A stretch of 64,000 nt of DNA from Cinnamomum chago (Eukaryota > Streptophyta > Magnoliopsida > Laurales > Lauraceae): NCBI GenBank assembly GCA_038049695.1, contig CP142451.1:9422001-9486000 (forward strand). The letters run 5' to 3'. A model generated the notes under the pieces. It worked only from the letters and a program-made list of their open reading frames with translations, did no database searches and was not told the origin of the DNA. Shown here piece by piece: positions 63,032 through 64,000 of the stretch. Every line of letters starts with the position of its first letter. Within the stretch, counting starts at the first letter, position 1. The position numbers were made by a program, and so were the translations under genes.

Positions 63032-64000
63032 CTGTAATAAGTAGTACTAATCATTTCTTTTTCTCTTTTTTTTTTTTTTTTTTGAATGGTAAGTAGTAAT
63101 CATTGTGGGTAAAAAAAGAAAATATGTTAAGCAAAAGTATGACTTTCTAGGAAAAATTGAAGCAAATGATTTGCAAAACGACTAAGTAATTGTCAACAAA
63201 CAGAATGTTTGATGCACACCAAATACATGTAAAATTCTCAAAATAAAATCAATGCGGCCAAACTGACTGTCAACTAAAAGAGATGGCCCAAGGCACAAAG
63301 AAAAAAGAGTCTTAGCCTAAGACTTCTCAACTTAGAGTCATAGTTTGTGTCTTGTTAGTTGGAGGCTTCAGAAGTAATTGAATAAAGGACTTAGGCACAA
63401 ACAAAGTAGGACACCCAGACTTCTTTTTACAGTTAAAAAAATGTATCCCGTTTCATGTGGACTAGACTACTAGTGATGAATCCTCTATTCCCTTGTGTGA
63501 TGATTCCTTGGATTCTCCTTTTATGAAGACTCCAAAGTCTTTGAGATCTCTCTCCTCAAACCTCCACAAATTTGGTATAAGAGAGACTCCAGGTTTCTTC
63601 CTTTTGTGGATCCATCTCCTATTATAGTTTAGTTGTCCAAAGAGCATCACAAAGGTTAAAAGAGCATCTTAGGTTAATTTCATAAGATACTGCAGCATTT
63701 AAGGTCTCCGCAAATGTAAAATGACAGATGGAAAAACTTGTAGTGGAGAGATAAGGAAAGAAAAGACAGACAAAAAAAGCTAAGCATGGAAATTGAAAGT
63801 CTGCTTGAGACCTCGTTTTAGGAAGAGCTAGGAGAAGAGAATGAATGAAAGAGCTTGCAAGATCAATCCATTCCCCTACTGATTGAAGGGGAAAAGATGA
63901 TTCAACAGATCTGAAGAACAAAAAATTCTCCTAACCTCCTCAAAGAATATTTGCCATGATAGACAACCACACATTAAACCACCATCAGCCACAGAAGAGT
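63032..64000. other. DNA right of the RPN2 exons
   Basis: Poly-T at 63068-63083; no further RPN2 exon or other gene recognised up to the window edge. Confidence 0.4.

Noticed and set aside
63738-63745. Inverted CACTA-like end (TTGTAGTG) right of the RPN2 fragment
   Set aside because: Lacks the GCGTCGC subterminal array and the flank GAG does not match AAA at 60412-60414; eight bases alone are expected by chance.

Overview
The window is nuclear DNA of a flowering plant. It holds a canonical MIR172 microRNA locus, a split plant-type WCRKC thioredoxin gene, plant-type GT-AG introns, and many plant repeat families (tRNA-derived SINEs, hAT, Mutator-like and CACTA elements, Ty1/copia and other LTR remnants, an L1-type LINE). 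I cannot name the species from the sequence. Most long reading frames are chance frames in repeats or simple sequence; the real genes are split into exons too short to stand out as open frames.

Layout, left to right. 0-2 kb: first exon of a small acidic serine-rich protein (minus strand, OXS3-like motif) with a TATA promoter, then a SINE. 3-3.8 kb: 5' end of a copia element (LTR, primer-binding site, gag fragment). 5.7-7.4 kb: a 1.7-kb non-autonomous hAT element with an exact 8-bp target duplication and a long GAAA tract. 8-9.7 kb: a dimeric MITE and two SINEs. 12.3-17.2 kb: hAT-type short elements and GC-rich 'GGCCC' debris. 18.5-21.2 kb: a fold-back MITE, a second copia remnant, and a GAT-rich tract. 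23.9-28.45 kb: a nearly full-length L1-type LINE (minus) that has lost its reverse-transcriptase core. 28.5-31 kb: MITE, SINE, LTR-like DNA. 31.9-32.9 kb: MIR172 promoter and hairpin (plus). 35-43.5 kb: MITE, SINE, LTR-like DNA, small retroposon insertions. 43.7-45.9 kb: a solo LTR with 5-bp target duplication. 47.6-53.3 kb: complete five-exon WCRKC thioredoxin-like gene (minus), with a 4.5-kb first intron and an 18-nt microexon. 53.4-60.1 kb: hAT and Mutator-type MITEs and tandem duplications. 60.4 kb to the end: a CACTA terminus, then three exons of the proteasome subunit gene RPN2 carrying an in-frame stop.

Functional content is therefore thin: one intact protein gene (plastid thioredoxin-like protein), one regulatory RNA gene (miR172, which represses AP2-type transcription factors in flowering and phase change), one gene start running off or ending in the left part, and one pseudogene or captured fragment (RPN2). 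They show no sign of acting together; each is transcribed from its own promoter, and the DNA between them is layered transposon debris.
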